A DNA stretch of 64,000 nt from Posidoniimonas polymericola. Lineage in GTDB: Bacteria > Planctomycetota > Planctomycetia > Pirellulales > Lacipirellulaceae. Where the stretch lies: the NCBI RefSeq assembly GCF_007859935.1, contig NZ_SJPO01000012.1, positions 62,001 to 126,000 on the forward strand. The letters run 5' to 3'. This document shows, one piece after another, positions 33,158 to 42,284 of this stretch. Position numbers and translations under genes: made by a program. The first letter of the stretch is position 1, and each line of letters starts with the position of its first letter. The notes under the pieces are model-generated. The model saw only the letters and a program-made list of their open reading frames with translations, was not told the DNA's origin and ran no database searches.

Positions 33158-33484
33158 GTGCCGCCGACGAATTCCTGCCCTTACTGCCAGCAGACGATGC
33201 ACGTGTGCGGCATGCACTGCCCCGCGTGCGACGTCGAAGTGAGGGCCGAGTTCCCGGCCTCACGCCTGTCCGAGTTGCCCACCGAGCACCAGCGGTTCAT
33301 CGAGCTGTTTGTGCTGTCGGGGGGCTCGCTGAAACAGATCGCCGAACAGGCGGGCGTCTCGTACCCGACGGTGCGATCGCGGCTCGACAAGGTGATCCGG
33401 ACGCTACGCGAATCGGTCGAGGCGTCGCAGCGGCAGGCGCAGGCCGAGTTGCCCGACGCGGCGCAGGTGCTTAAAGCGATCTAG
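33158..33484 (+). CDS. DUF2089-family putative regulator
   Basis: 108 residues in two parts. The N-terminal zinc ribbon has CPYCQQTM and CGMHCPACDVEV; the C-terminal part LKQIAEQAGVSYPTVRSRLDKVI is a helix-turn-helix like sigma-factor region 4. That layout is DUF2089, thought to regulate transcription, often with membrane partners. The start is GTG at 33158 with AAAGGG 11 bases upstream; it gives MPPTNSCPYC just before the first Cys pair. It is the first gene of a plus-strand operon with a TPR protein (56-bp gap) and lies divergent to the large surface protein, which it could control; that link is inference from place only. Confidence 0.85.
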   Translation: MPPTNSCPYCQQTMHVCGMHCPACDVEVRAEFPASRLSELPTEHQRFIELFVLSGGSLKQIAEQAGVSYPTVRSRLDKVIRTLRESVEASQRQAQAELPDAAQVLKAI

Positions 33485-33540
33485 CCGCTGTATGTTTCTT
33501 CTTCCCAGCTCGTTCCGTACATCGCCCGAGGGCCACGCAG

Positions 33541-34752
33541 ATGGACCACGACTCCCAACAAGACGACACGCTCAGTGCGGTCCTGGCAGACAGCGACTCG
33601 CTGCTGGCCGACTCGTTGAGGCAAGACGACCAGCGGCGGCAGCGGCGTAGGCTGCTCGCGGCGCTCGCCTGTGTGGGCGGGCTGGCGGCCACGATTGCAG
33701 TCGCCGTGCTGCTGACCGGAGGCTCGCCCGCCTCGGCGGCCAACGTGCCGGCCGCCGAGGTCACGGCCCTGACGCAGGAGGGTTGGAAGCTGTGGCAGAG
33801 CCAACAGTTCGACGCCGCCGAGGCCAAGTTTGCTGAAGCGGCTAAGCTCGACCCCAAGAACGAAAACGCCTGGAACGGCCTGGGCTGGGCGCTGCTGAAC
33901 GGCGGCGACTCGGTCGCCGCAGCTGAGGCATTCAAGACCTGCGTCGGCTTGTCGCCGAAGCACCCCGCCGCGCAGAACGGCCTCGGGCAGGTGTACCTGA
34001 TCTGGAACGAGTACGAACAAGCCGAGAAGCACCTCAAGAAGGCCGCCCCCTCGGCGTCGGCCGCGTGGTACGGGCTCGGCCGGCTGTACCTGCTGACCGG
34101 CGAGCACGGCAAGGCGAAGCGATGGCTTCGCAAGTCGCTCGCCCAGCAGCCCGGCAGCGAAGAAATCAAGTCAATGCTGGCCGCCGCCGAAGCAGGCGAG
34201 TTGCCCGACGAGCTGCGGAATCGCCTGATGGGCACCGGCCGCCCGGAAGACGCAAACCCAAAACCGACTCAGGCAGAAGAGCCGCTAACGGTCCCCCAGG
34301 CGTGGAAGCTCGTGATGGGAGGGCAGCCCAAGAAGGCCGCCGTCGCCTTCGAGCAGATCCTGGCAGAGGACCCGGAAAACTTCGGCGCCAACAACGGCAT
34401 GGGCTTCGCCCTCTTGAACTCGGGCGATCCGGCCAAGGCGAAGTCGTACTTCGAGAAGTGTCTAGAGATCGAGCCCAAGGGGGCGGGCCCCATGAACGGC
34501 CTGGCCCGCTGCCTGTACGCCGAGGACAAGCTCGACGAGGCGATCAAGGTCTGGGAAAAGATGCAGGCCGAGAACCCCGGCGTCAACGCCGCGACCGTCG
34601 GGCTGGCGGACACGTACTTCGAGCAGGGCGAGTACGCCAAGGCGGCGCCCTACTACGAGCGGCTGGCCAAGGCCCATCCCGACGATGCTCGCTACCGCGA
34701 CGCCCTCGAGGCGTGCAAGCAGCAGCTTTCCGCTGAATCGAAGCCCGAGTAG
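33541..34752 (+). CDS. Membrane-anchored TPR protein
   Basis: 403 residues: a charged cytoplasmic head of about 35 residues, one transmembrane helix (LLAALACVGGLAATIAVAVLL), then tetratricopeptide repeats outside the cytoplasm. Repeats are clear at GWKLWQSQQFDAAEAKFAEA, AWNGLGWALLNGGDSVAAAE and, after a linker at about 225-250, AWKLVMGGQPKKAAVAFEQI, NGMGFALLNSGDPAKAKSYF and later units. Two blocks of three to four repeats flank the linker. TPRs bind partner proteins; the partner is unknown. It follows the DUF2089 gene and precedes a small membrane protein, so the three probably act together. Confidence 0.88.
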   Translation: MDHDSQQDDTLSAVLADSDSLLADSLRQDDQRRQRRRLLAALACVGGLAATIAVAVLLTGGSPASAANVPAAEVTALTQEGWKLWQSQQFDAAEAKFAEAAKLDPKNENAWNGLGWALLNGGDSVAAAEAFKTCVGLSPKHPAAQNGLGQVYLIWNEYEQAEKHLKKAAPSASAAWYGLGRLYLLTGEHGKAKRWLRKSLAQQPGSEEIKSMLAAAEAGELPDELRNRLMGTGRPEDANPKPTQAEEPLTVPQAWKLVMGGQPKKAAVAFEQILAEDPENFGANNGMGFALLNSGDPAKAKSYFEKCLEIEPKGAGPMNGLARCLYAEDKLDEAIKVWEKMQAENPGVNAATVGLADTYFEQGEYAKAAPYYERLAKAHPDDARYRDALEACKQQLSAESKPE

Positions 34753-34774
34753 GCCTGATAGGGGAGTTAGTCTC

Positions 34775-34948
34775 GTGCTGGATTATCTGAGCCGCTACTT
34801 GCTGCTGCACATCGCCCAGGGGGTGCTGCTGTCGTTGGGCGCAATTGCCTTCGTGTCGGGCCGCGAGCAGTCGGTGTCGGCGGCCGTTTATTTGGGATCG
34901 TGCACGATCAGCCAGGCGATTGTCGCGACGCGACGCGTGGCCGCCTAG
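34775..34948 (+). CDS. 57-residue membrane protein
   Basis: A short frame from GTG at 34775 with GGGGAG about 10 bases upstream and 22 bp after the TPR gene. It encodes LDYLSRYLLLHIAQGVLLSL then GAIAFVSG, with one or two hydrophobic helices and a polar C-terminus (ATRRVAA). Size, spacing and ribosome site support a real gene; no family is recognised. Confidence 0.5.
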   Translation: MLDYLSRYLLLHIAQGVLLSLGAIAFVSGREQSVSAAVYLGSCTISQAIVATRRVAA

Positions 34949-34959
34949 CTTGTCCGCTG

Positions 34960-34989
34960 TTGTGGCGCCGTGATAACGCCGGGTAGAAT
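34960..34989 (+). promoter_or_regulatory. Weak candidate promoter for the FliF/FlgH-like gene
   Basis: TTGTGG (34960-34965), 18-bp spacer, TAGAAT (34984-34989), 46 bases before the ATG at 35035. The -10 is good, the -35 poor. Confidence 0.3.
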
Positions 34990-35034
34990 GCGGTCGATCC
35001 CGGTAGCTGCACCACTCTTCCCTACGGACGCGCG

Positions 35035-35970
35035 ATGGCAATCTTCCGATACGCAGCATGCTTGGCGGCGACCTGCCTCTGGGCAGCAGTCCTCCCAACG
35101 GCCGTGGCGTCGGACGCCGAAAACGTGCCCAGCGTCGACCCGTACGCGGCCCGGCAGGCATACTACGACCAATACTGGCAGCAGAAGCTCGAAAACGCCC
35201 TGGCCTACATCCCGGGGGTGATCGTCCAGGTGACGATCGACCTGAACCCCGAAGTGAGGCAAGAAATTAGACGCACACTGCCGGCGGGAACCCCCGTCAC
35301 GGTCGAGCAGCGGGAGAGCGAATCGACTAAACGGAGCGGGCCGGGTTCGGCGTCCAAGAAGGGCAAGAAGGGCAAAAAGGGCAACGAGCCGAAGACCGAA
35401 GAAACCAAACGCGAGGCCTACTCGCGGACCGTTCCCTATGAGACGACCACCAACAGCGTTATCGCCGGGCTCACGCCGCGGTCGGCCAACGCGGTGGTGG
35501 TGCTCCCCAGCGGCTACGTTGACGCCCACCACGAACAAGCCCGAAAGCGGATCGTTGCCGACGTCCAGCGGATGGCCGAGACGCTGCTGCCCTACTACAG
35601 TCGGGCGCCACGCGTGACCGTGGTTGTGACAGCAGACCACGCGACAAGAGATCATCACGGTCGCGTTGCCCGCATCGACGGCCCACCGCCGCTTGACGCC
35701 TCGCGCGCTCCCCTCAGGAGGGGCGACGTAATCACCGTGCGGCTTAACGATGAAGAACACGTAGCGGCCCGCGTCGCGACCGTGCTCGACGACGGGACAC
35801 TCGTGCTGGAGTCGCGCCGCGAACTGCGCGTCGACGGGGCGACCGTGGTCACCGAGTTCAGCGGCCGGGTGCGTCCGGAAGATGTTGGCCCCGACCGGAG
35901 TGTCGCGGCGGACGCGATCTCCGAACTCCGCAAGCATACCACCAGGGCCCGCGTTCGCCGCCCGCGTTAA
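35035..35970 (+). CDS. Exported mosaic of FliF-like and FlgH-like segments
   Basis: 311 residues with a signal peptide (MAIFRYAACLAATCLWAAVL). Residues about 50-100 (LENALAYIPGVIVQVTIDLN, then PVTVEQRESES) resemble the periplasmic part of the flagellar M-ring protein FliF. A Lys/Gly spacer (KKGKKGKKGN) and VPYETTTNSVIAG, ANAVVVLPSGYVDAHHEQAR continue that likeness. The last 90 residues, RRGDVITVRLNDEEHVAARV then VVTEFSGRVRPEDVGPDRSV, read like the conserved end of the L-ring protein FlgH. No flagellar genes are nearby and the membrane helices of FliF are absent. It may be an outer basal-body part used by planctomycete flagella, or a related envelope ring. The likeness is from motif reading only. 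Confidence 0.7.
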   Translation: MAIFRYAACLAATCLWAAVLPTAVASDAENVPSVDPYAARQAYYDQYWQQKLENALAYIPGVIVQVTIDLNPEVRQEIRRTLPAGTPVTVEQRESESTKRSGPGSASKKGKKGKKGNEPKTEETKREAYSRTVPYETTTNSVIAGLTPRSANAVVVLPSGYVDAHHEQARKRIVADVQRMAETLLPYYSRAPRVTVVVTADHATRDHHGRVARIDGPPPLDASRAPLRRGDVITVRLNDEEHVAARVATVLDDGTLVLESRRELRVDGATVVTEFSGRVRPEDVGPDRSVAADAISELRKHTTRARVRRPR

Positions 35971-35973
35971 GGC

Positions 35974-36828
35974 CTAGCCCCGCGCCACCACGCGGTTAAA
36001 GTGCAGCTGCACCTCGCCGTCGACAACGCGGCGGACCCCCTCGACCAGGCAGTCGGGCTCGTTGTCTTCCTGACCGCGGCGGATGATATCCTCGATCGGC
36101 GTGCCGGGCGGCACGGTGAAGGTCGCCTGGTTGATAATCTGGTTGCCGGCGTCCAGCTCGGGCACGATGAAGTGGCAGGTCGCGCCGTAGGTCAGCATCC
36201 GGCTGGCGTGCGCCTCGTGGTAGGGCCGCATGCCCGGGAAGCTCGGCAGCAGGCCGTGGTGCAGGTTGATGATCCGCCCGCCCGCGTAGCTCCAGCAGCT
36301 CGCCGGCGGCAGCACCCGCATGTACCGGGCGAGGATGATGTAGTCGACCTGGTGGTGGTCGCAGATCTCCAGCAGGCGGTTGTCGTCGGGCGAGCCGGAG
36401 TCGTCGCCGACCGACTCCCACGGCACGTCGAACTGCTCGGCCAGCCGGCGGCACTTCTTGCGGTTGCCGATCATCACGGTCGCCTCGGCCTTGATGTGGC
36501 CGTCGCGGATACCGCGGAGGAGCGCGAGCGGCGTCTCGGGCCTGTACGTGACGCAGATCGCGAGGCGCGGCTTGCGGCCCTGCCGGTCGGGGCTCCAGGT
36601 GCGGATCGACAGGCCGGTCGTCTTCGCGACGTCGCGCATCGCCTGGTCGATCTCGGGGGCGACCGACTCGTCGATCTCGACGCGGGTGAGCATCGAGAAC
36701 ACGGAGTGCTCGTCGTGGTCGAACATCTGGATCTCGGCGATGTTCGCCCCCAGATGCGTCACGGTGTGGACGATCGGGTCGGCCAGGCCGCGGTTGTCGG
36801 GGCCGACGGCCGTGATGATCAGCTGCAT
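35974..36828 (-). CDS. purU: Formyltetrahydrofolate deformylase
   Basis: Hydrolyses 10-formyl-tetrahydrofolate to formate and tetrahydrofolate, balancing one-carbon units and purine synthesis. The 284-residue product has an N-terminal ACT domain (IITAVGPDNRGLADPIVHTV) and a C-terminal formyltransferase-type domain. Catalytic Asn and His lie in GRIINLHHGLLPSFPGMRPY, and the catalytic Asp in ELDAGNQIINQ. SVGDDSGSPDDNRLLEICDHHQVDYIILARYM matches the folate-site side. It converges with the FliF/FlgH-like gene, with 3 bp between the stops. Confidence 0.93.
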   Translation of the reverse strand: MQLIITAVGPDNRGLADPIVHTVTHLGANIAEIQMFDHDEHSVFSMLTRVEIDESVAPEIDQAMRDVAKTTGLSIRTWSPDRQGRKPRLAICVTYRPETPLALLRGIRDGHIKAEATVMIGNRKKCRRLAEQFDVPWESVGDDSGSPDDNRLLEICDHHQVDYIILARYMRVLPPASCWSYAGGRIINLHHGLLPSFPGMRPYHEAHASRMLTYGATCHFIVPELDAGNQIINQATFTVPPGTPIEDIIRRGQEDNEPDCLVEGVRRVVDGEVQLHFNRVVARG

Positions 36829-36864
36829 GTGTTGGGTCCTCTGTTCCTGCTGGGACCGGTCGGT

Positions 36865-36886
36865 CGCCCGTAGGTTACCACGGGCG
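36865..36886. terminator. Hairpin between HDOD gene and purU
   Basis: Perfect 7-bp stem CGCCCGT/ACGGGCG with an 8-base loop, 18 bases after the HDOD stop. It lacks a U-tract, so its role as a terminator is uncertain. Confidence 0.3.
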
Positions 36887-36903
36887 GCCGGCTCGCAGTA
36901 CTG

Positions 36904-37815
36904 CTAGCGGTGCGTCAGCTCCGACACGCTCTGCAGCGTTGCGTCGAGGTCTTCCCACAGCTCGCGGAGCTTCTTGTTGGTCAGGTTCAGGTGCTCGATG
37001 GCGTCGTCGGCCATAATCCGGCGGCGGTCGACCGAGCCGTGACCACAGCGGGTCACCAGGTAGTTGGCCGCCGCGATCAACGCGGCGAGGTCGCGTGAGC
37101 GCTCGGGCGCGGCCATCGGCGCGTGGTGGAACTCGATCGCCTCGACCGTCTTGCGGCCGAAGCCGACCTTCGAGGCCAGGTACGCGCCGAGCTGGGCGTG
37201 GTCGAACTCCAGCACTTCCTGCTCGGCGTTCACCCAGTCCTGCCCGGCCGTAAACCGGACGTACACCCGCGGGGCGTGCTCGGGCATGTGCTGCTCCAGC
37301 ACGTTCAGGCCGAGGTCGTGCACCAGGCCGGCCAGGTAGGCCGCCTCGGGGTCCTCGATGCCGCAGCGGCCGGAGATCAGCCGCGCGACCGCGGCCGTGC
37401 TGACCGAGTGGTCCCACAGCTGGCGCGGGTCGAGGTTGCCGACAACCGACGGGGCCTTGAACTGCTCGGACATCGCGATCGTCAGCGCGACGTTCTTCAC
37501 CTTGTCGACGCCCAGCAGCGAAACGGCGGTCTGCAGGTCCGAGACCTCGTTCCGCAGCCCGTAGTAACTCGAGTTGATCAGCGTCAGCAGCCGGACCGAG
37601 AGCGCCTGGTCCTTCTCGATGACCATCCGCAGGTCTTCGGCGCTGGGGTCTTCACGGGTCGCGACCGCCAGGACCTGCGGCACCATCGAGGGTGGCGAGG
37701 CCAGGTTGTGCAGGCGCTCAAAGAGCGACTCGAGCTTCGGGTCGACGTCGCCGCACAGGTGCTTAGAGAGCGGGGCGGCTTCTGCGGCGCTGGGCGTTTC
37801 GGAGGTTGCTGTCAC
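36904..37815 (-). CDS. HDOD domain protein
   Basis: 303 residues with one HDOD domain (about 40-235): SPPSMVPQVLAVATREDPSAEDLRMVIEKDQALSVRLLTL, then the signature INSSYYGLRNEVSDLQTAVSLLG and VHDLGLNVLEQHMPEH. Unlike true HD phosphohydrolases it keeps only an HD in LAGLVHDLG and later H residues, typical for HDOD signalling scaffolds. A short helical tail ends the protein. Partners are usually response regulators or kinases, none of which are adjacent. It is divergent from the AAA gene with a 272-bp gap between the starts. Confidence 0.92.
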   Translation of the reverse strand: MTATSETPSAAEAAPLSKHLCGDVDPKLESLFERLHNLASPPSMVPQVLAVATREDPSAEDLRMVIEKDQALSVRLLTLINSSYYGLRNEVSDLQTAVSLLGVDKVKNVALTIAMSEQFKAPSVVGNLDPRQLWDHSVSTAAVARLISGRCGIEDPEAAYLAGLVHDLGLNVLEQHMPEHAPRVYVRFTAGQDWVNAEQEVLEFDHAQLGAYLASKVGFGRKTVEAIEFHHAPMAAPERSRDLAALIAAANYLVTRCGHGSVDRRRIMADDAIEHLNLTNKKLRELWEDLDATLQSVSELTHR

Positions 37816-38063
37816 GGTGTCGTCGCCAAAGGTGGAGAGGTATTCGCCTTAACTGCGTACTGTAGAAGCTTATCACACGTCTCGGGGGTTGGCGTTTTGG
37901 CGCGCCGGACGCCCTACTTTTCTGCGCCGCCTGCCCTCCCCCACCCCCCCGTGCCGCTACAGCCTGAACTTTCGCCGGACCAGGGCCACAAGTAACTTGC
38001 CCGTCCCCGCACACAACCTAGGGTTGGGGAGAGACTCCCTGCGCTCTCCAATCCACTCGTTGC

Positions 38064-38081
38064 CCTTCTGGGACAAGAAGG
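38064..38081 (+). promoter_or_regulatory. Hairpin covering the ribosome site of the AAA gene
   Basis: CCTTCT (38064-38069) pairs exactly with AGAAGG (38076-38081), with loop GGGACA. AGAAGG is the apparent Shine-Dalgarno, 6 bases before the ATG at 38088, so the stem could slow translation start. The six-base stem is weak. Confidence 0.3.
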
Positions 38082-38087
38082 TCTGAT

Positions 38088-39617
<1,530 letters not shown>

Positions 39618-39687
39618 ACGGCGGTCGCGAACTCCAGTTCACCGCTGCGCCGAGCAGCCCACCCCGCCAGGGTTGGGACCGCCCCGA

Positions 39688-40872
39688 TCACTCACCCGGC
39701 ATCAGCCGCTTCCGCAGCTCATTGAGCGCCAGCTTCGCTGCGCGGTCGTGCTCGATATCGGGGTGGCCTAGGTTGGGGAACACATTGTGCTGCACCCGCT
39801 CGGCGTCGGCTACCGCGACGATAATCGACGGGACCTCCTGCGTGCCGCCGGCCGGCGCAAGCACCAGCCCGTACTCGGCTCCCTCCGCCAGACGCGTGTG
39901 CTCCGCCAGCTTCTCCGCCTGATCGGCGCCAAGCGGCGCCGGCGGGCAGACCTCACCGTTGGCGAACGCCTCGCTAACGTCGGCCTGAGAAAGCCAGTGG
40001 GCCAGCAGCCCGCCGCTAGCGCTGTCATACGTGGCGAGCCGCTCGCCGCGCTCCCGCAGCATCCGCAGCACGACGTCCTGTAGCTCCTCGTCCTCCTCGC
40101 CGAACACCAGCACGCCAAGTTTGTCGCGGATCTCCTGCTCGGTCGGGGCGATCTTCGCCAGGCACTCCGCCCCGTCGGCCCCGGAGGCCGTCATCCGCAG
40201 CGTGATGGTCGCCTTGTGCACGGTGATGCCAACCAACGGCTCGCGCTCGCGGGCGATCAGGTCGGGCATCATCGCCTCGAGCTGACTCTCGCCCACGCCG
40301 AAGCACTTCAGCCGGCGGTGGCGGATCGTCCGCGGCGCCGGGTGCAGGGCGTTGACGGCCGGCAGCACGGTGTCGGTCCACATCGGCTTCATCTCGGCCG
40401 GCACGCCCGGCAGCGCGAACAGCGTGCAGGCGGTCCCGTCCGGGCGGTCGACGCGCATCTCGACGCCCGGCGCGGTGCCGTGCTCGTTGGGAATCGGCCT
40501 GGCGCCGGCGGGGACCATGGCCTGCAGCCGGTTCCGCTCGGGCATCTCCCGCCCACGCGAGGCGAACATCTGCTCGATCTTCACGAGCGAGTCCTCGTCG
40601 AGTTCCAGTGGCACGCCGGCCGCCGCGGCCAGCGCGTCCCGTGTGAGGTCGTCGGCGGTGGGCCCGAGTCCGCCGGTCGCCACGACGACGTCTGCCCGCT
40701 GGATGGCGGCGGCGAACACGTCGATGTTGGCCCGCAGGTCGTCGGCGACCGTGGTGTGGTACAGCACGGTAACGCCGGCGTCGGTCAGCCGCTCGGCGAG
40801 CCACTGGGTGTTGGTATCCAGCCGCTGGCCGGTGGTAAGCTCGTCGCCGATAGCAATGATTTCGCCGCGCAT
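39688..40872 (-). CDS. cinA: CinA-family protein
   Basis: 394 residues. The N-terminal domain (MoCF/COG1058, putative ADP-ribose pyrophosphatase) is well kept: MRGEIIAIGDELTTGQRLDTN, VVVATGGLGPTADDLTRDAL and LFALPGVPAEMKPMW. The C-terminal domain corresponds to the nicotinamide mononucleotide deamidase PncC. It keeps the active-site Ser region (YDSASGGLLAHWLSQ) but the usual Tyr-x4-Lys part and the GIAGPGGG loop read GEVCPPAPL and LAPAGGTQ. It is probably reduced or inactive as a deamidase. The ATG at 40872 starts the family-like sequence. It is convergent with the AAA gene. Confidence 0.88.
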   Translation of the reverse strand: MRGEIIAIGDELTTGQRLDTNTQWLAERLTDAGVTVLYHTTVADDLRANIDVFAAAIQRADVVVATGGLGPTADDLTRDALAAAAGVPLELDEDSLVKIEQMFASRGREMPERNRLQAMVPAGARPIPNEHGTAPGVEMRVDRPDGTACTLFALPGVPAEMKPMWTDTVLPAVNALHPAPRTIRHRRLKCFGVGESQLEAMMPDLIAREREPLVGITVHKATITLRMTASGADGAECLAKIAPTEQEIRDKLGVLVFGEEDEELQDVVLRMLRERGERLATYDSASGGLLAHWLSQADVSEAFANGEVCPPAPLGADQAEKLAEHTRLAEGAEYGLVLAPAGGTQEVPSIIVAVADAERVQHNVFPNLGHPDIEHDRAAKLALNELRKRLMPGE

Positions 40873-41090
40873 CGAGGACGCCTGGGGGAAGCCGTAGGAG
40901 GGGAACGTTGCCGCAGGCCGCATTGTGGCCTCGGGGGGCGCCGCCGCCCAGCCGGGGGAAGGCAGTCTGTCGCTGACGGCCGGCGGGTTGACTACCATAG
41001 AGTTCCAGCGGCGCCTGCCCAGCCCCCAGCGGTTTAATCCCTCGCGGGCGGCGGCGCCCGATCCCCTTCACCTCGCTGCTATTCGAGACA

Positions 41091-42152
41091 ATGAACGCCA
41101 AAACCCTGCTGCTGGCCTGCCTGACGGCGTTCTTTGCCGCCTCTGCCCTGCCGTCGACTTCCTTCGCCCAGCCCCCCGGCCGAGGCGACTGGCGGCGGGA
41201 CCGTGGTGGCGACGACGGCGGCGACCGGGGCCGCCGCGGGGATCGGGGTGACCGAGGCGACCGCGGTGATCGCGGTGATCGCGGTGATCGCGGCGGCGAC
41301 GACCGCCGCGGCCGCTGGGGGGGCCGAGGCGGAGAGGACGACAACGGCGGCAGCCGCGAAGACCGCCGGGCCGGCTTCATCCGCTCCTGGGACCGCGACG
41401 GCGACGGCTACGTCAGCAAGGCCGAGGTGCCCGAGCGGATGCACGGCTTCCTCGACCGGCTGGCAGAGCGGGCCGGCGTGTCGGCCGACGGGCGGATCAA
41501 GATCGAGACCCTCGCCGGCACTTCCCGCGGCGACGACGACAAAGACAAAGAGAACCCGCTCGACTTCGGCGAGCCCACCGAAGAAGTCAAAGCCCCCGGC
41601 TTCGACACCTCGTCGCAGGACGACGGCACTTCGGGATTCATCCCCTCGACACCCGAGGAACTCGAGGGCGCCCGAGAATCGTCCGATGGGCTGATGCGCA
41701 AGTACGACGAGAACCGCAACGGCATCCTCGAACGCGACGAGTGGACCAAGATCAGCGGCTCGCCCGCCAACGCCGACACCAACCGGGACGGCAAGATCAG
41801 CCGCACCGAGCTGATCAACCGGCTGATCGTGATGCGCCGCGGCCGCAGCTCCAGCAGCAGCGAAGAGAAGAGCGACGACCGCGGCGGCAGCAGCGGCAGC
41901 GACCGCGGCCGCGAGCGTCCGTCATCCAGCGACTCGGGCGAGCGGCGTTCGTACCGGTTTGTCACCGCCGAGGAGCGGATCCCCAAGGACGCCCAGAGCT
42001 GGATTGCCGACCGCGACAAGAACGGCGATGGCCAGGTCGCGATGCACGAGTTCACGACCAGCTGGTCGGACAGCAGGGTCGAGGAGTTCACCCGCTACGA
42101 CGCCAACGGCGACGGCATAGTCACGCCGGAAGAGTACCTGGCGAACAAGTAG
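41091..42152 (+). CDS. Exported EF-hand protein with Gly-Asp-Arg repeats
   Basis: 353 residues: a signal peptide (TLLLACLTAFFAASALPSTSFA), then a basic, Gly-Asp-Arg-rich segment from a 9-bp DNA repeat, then EF-hand calcium loops. Loops are DRDGDGYVSKAE, DENRNGILERDE, DTNRDGKISRTE, DKNGDGQVAMHE and DANGDGIVTPEE, all with Asp at loop position 1 and Glu at 12. Between the third and fourth loop is a Ser/Arg/Asp-rich linker. Calcium binding in the periplasm or outside is likely; a wider role is unknown. It is divergent from cinA with 218 bp between the start codons, and the secretin-like gene converges on its 3' end. Confidence 0.85.
   Translation: MNAKTLLLACLTAFFAASALPSTSFAQPPGRGDWRRDRGGDDGGDRGRRGDRGDRGDRGDRGDRGDRGGDDRRGRWGGRGGEDDNGGSREDRRAGFIRSWDRDGDGYVSKAEVPERMHGFLDRLAERAGVSADGRIKIETLAGTSRGDDDKDKENPLDFGEPTEEVKAPGFDTSSQDDGTSGFIPSTPEELEGARESSDGLMRKYDENRNGILERDEWTKISGSPANADTNRDGKISRTELINRLIVMRRGRSSSSSEEKSDDRGGSSGSDRGRERPSSSDSGERRSYRFVTAEERIPKDAQSWIADRDKNGDGQVAMHEFTTSWSDSRVEEFTRYDANGDGIVTPEEYLANK
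41238..41291 (+). repeat. 9-bp tandem repeat coding Gly-Asp-Arg
   Basis: Six consecutive 9-base units of the form GGNGAYCGN within the EF-hand gene; the last three are identical (GGTGATCGC). Each codes Gly-Asp-Arg, so copy changes keep the frame. Confidence 0.9.
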
Positions 42153-42186
42153 CTTGGCGCCGGCGGCCGCTCGGATGCGTGCTCTA

Positions 42187-42217
42187 GCAAGCTGGTGATC
42201 TGGCAAGCTGGTGATCT
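42187..42217. repeat. Short direct repeat after the EF-hand gene
   Basis: GCAAGCTGGTGATCT occurs twice (42187-42201 and 42203-42217), one base apart, flanked by CTAG on both sides. It is too short for a known element and lies in the gap between converging genes. Confidence 0.6.
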
Positions 42218-42284
42218 AGCCAAACAGCCGCTTGCGGGGATGCCCGCATCAAAGCCGAGACTGCCTCGGCCGACCATCGGTCTG

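Noticed and set aside
42187..42217. Possible CRISPR start from a direct repeat
   Set aside because: Only two 15-base units with a one-base gap; no spacers and no cas genes.
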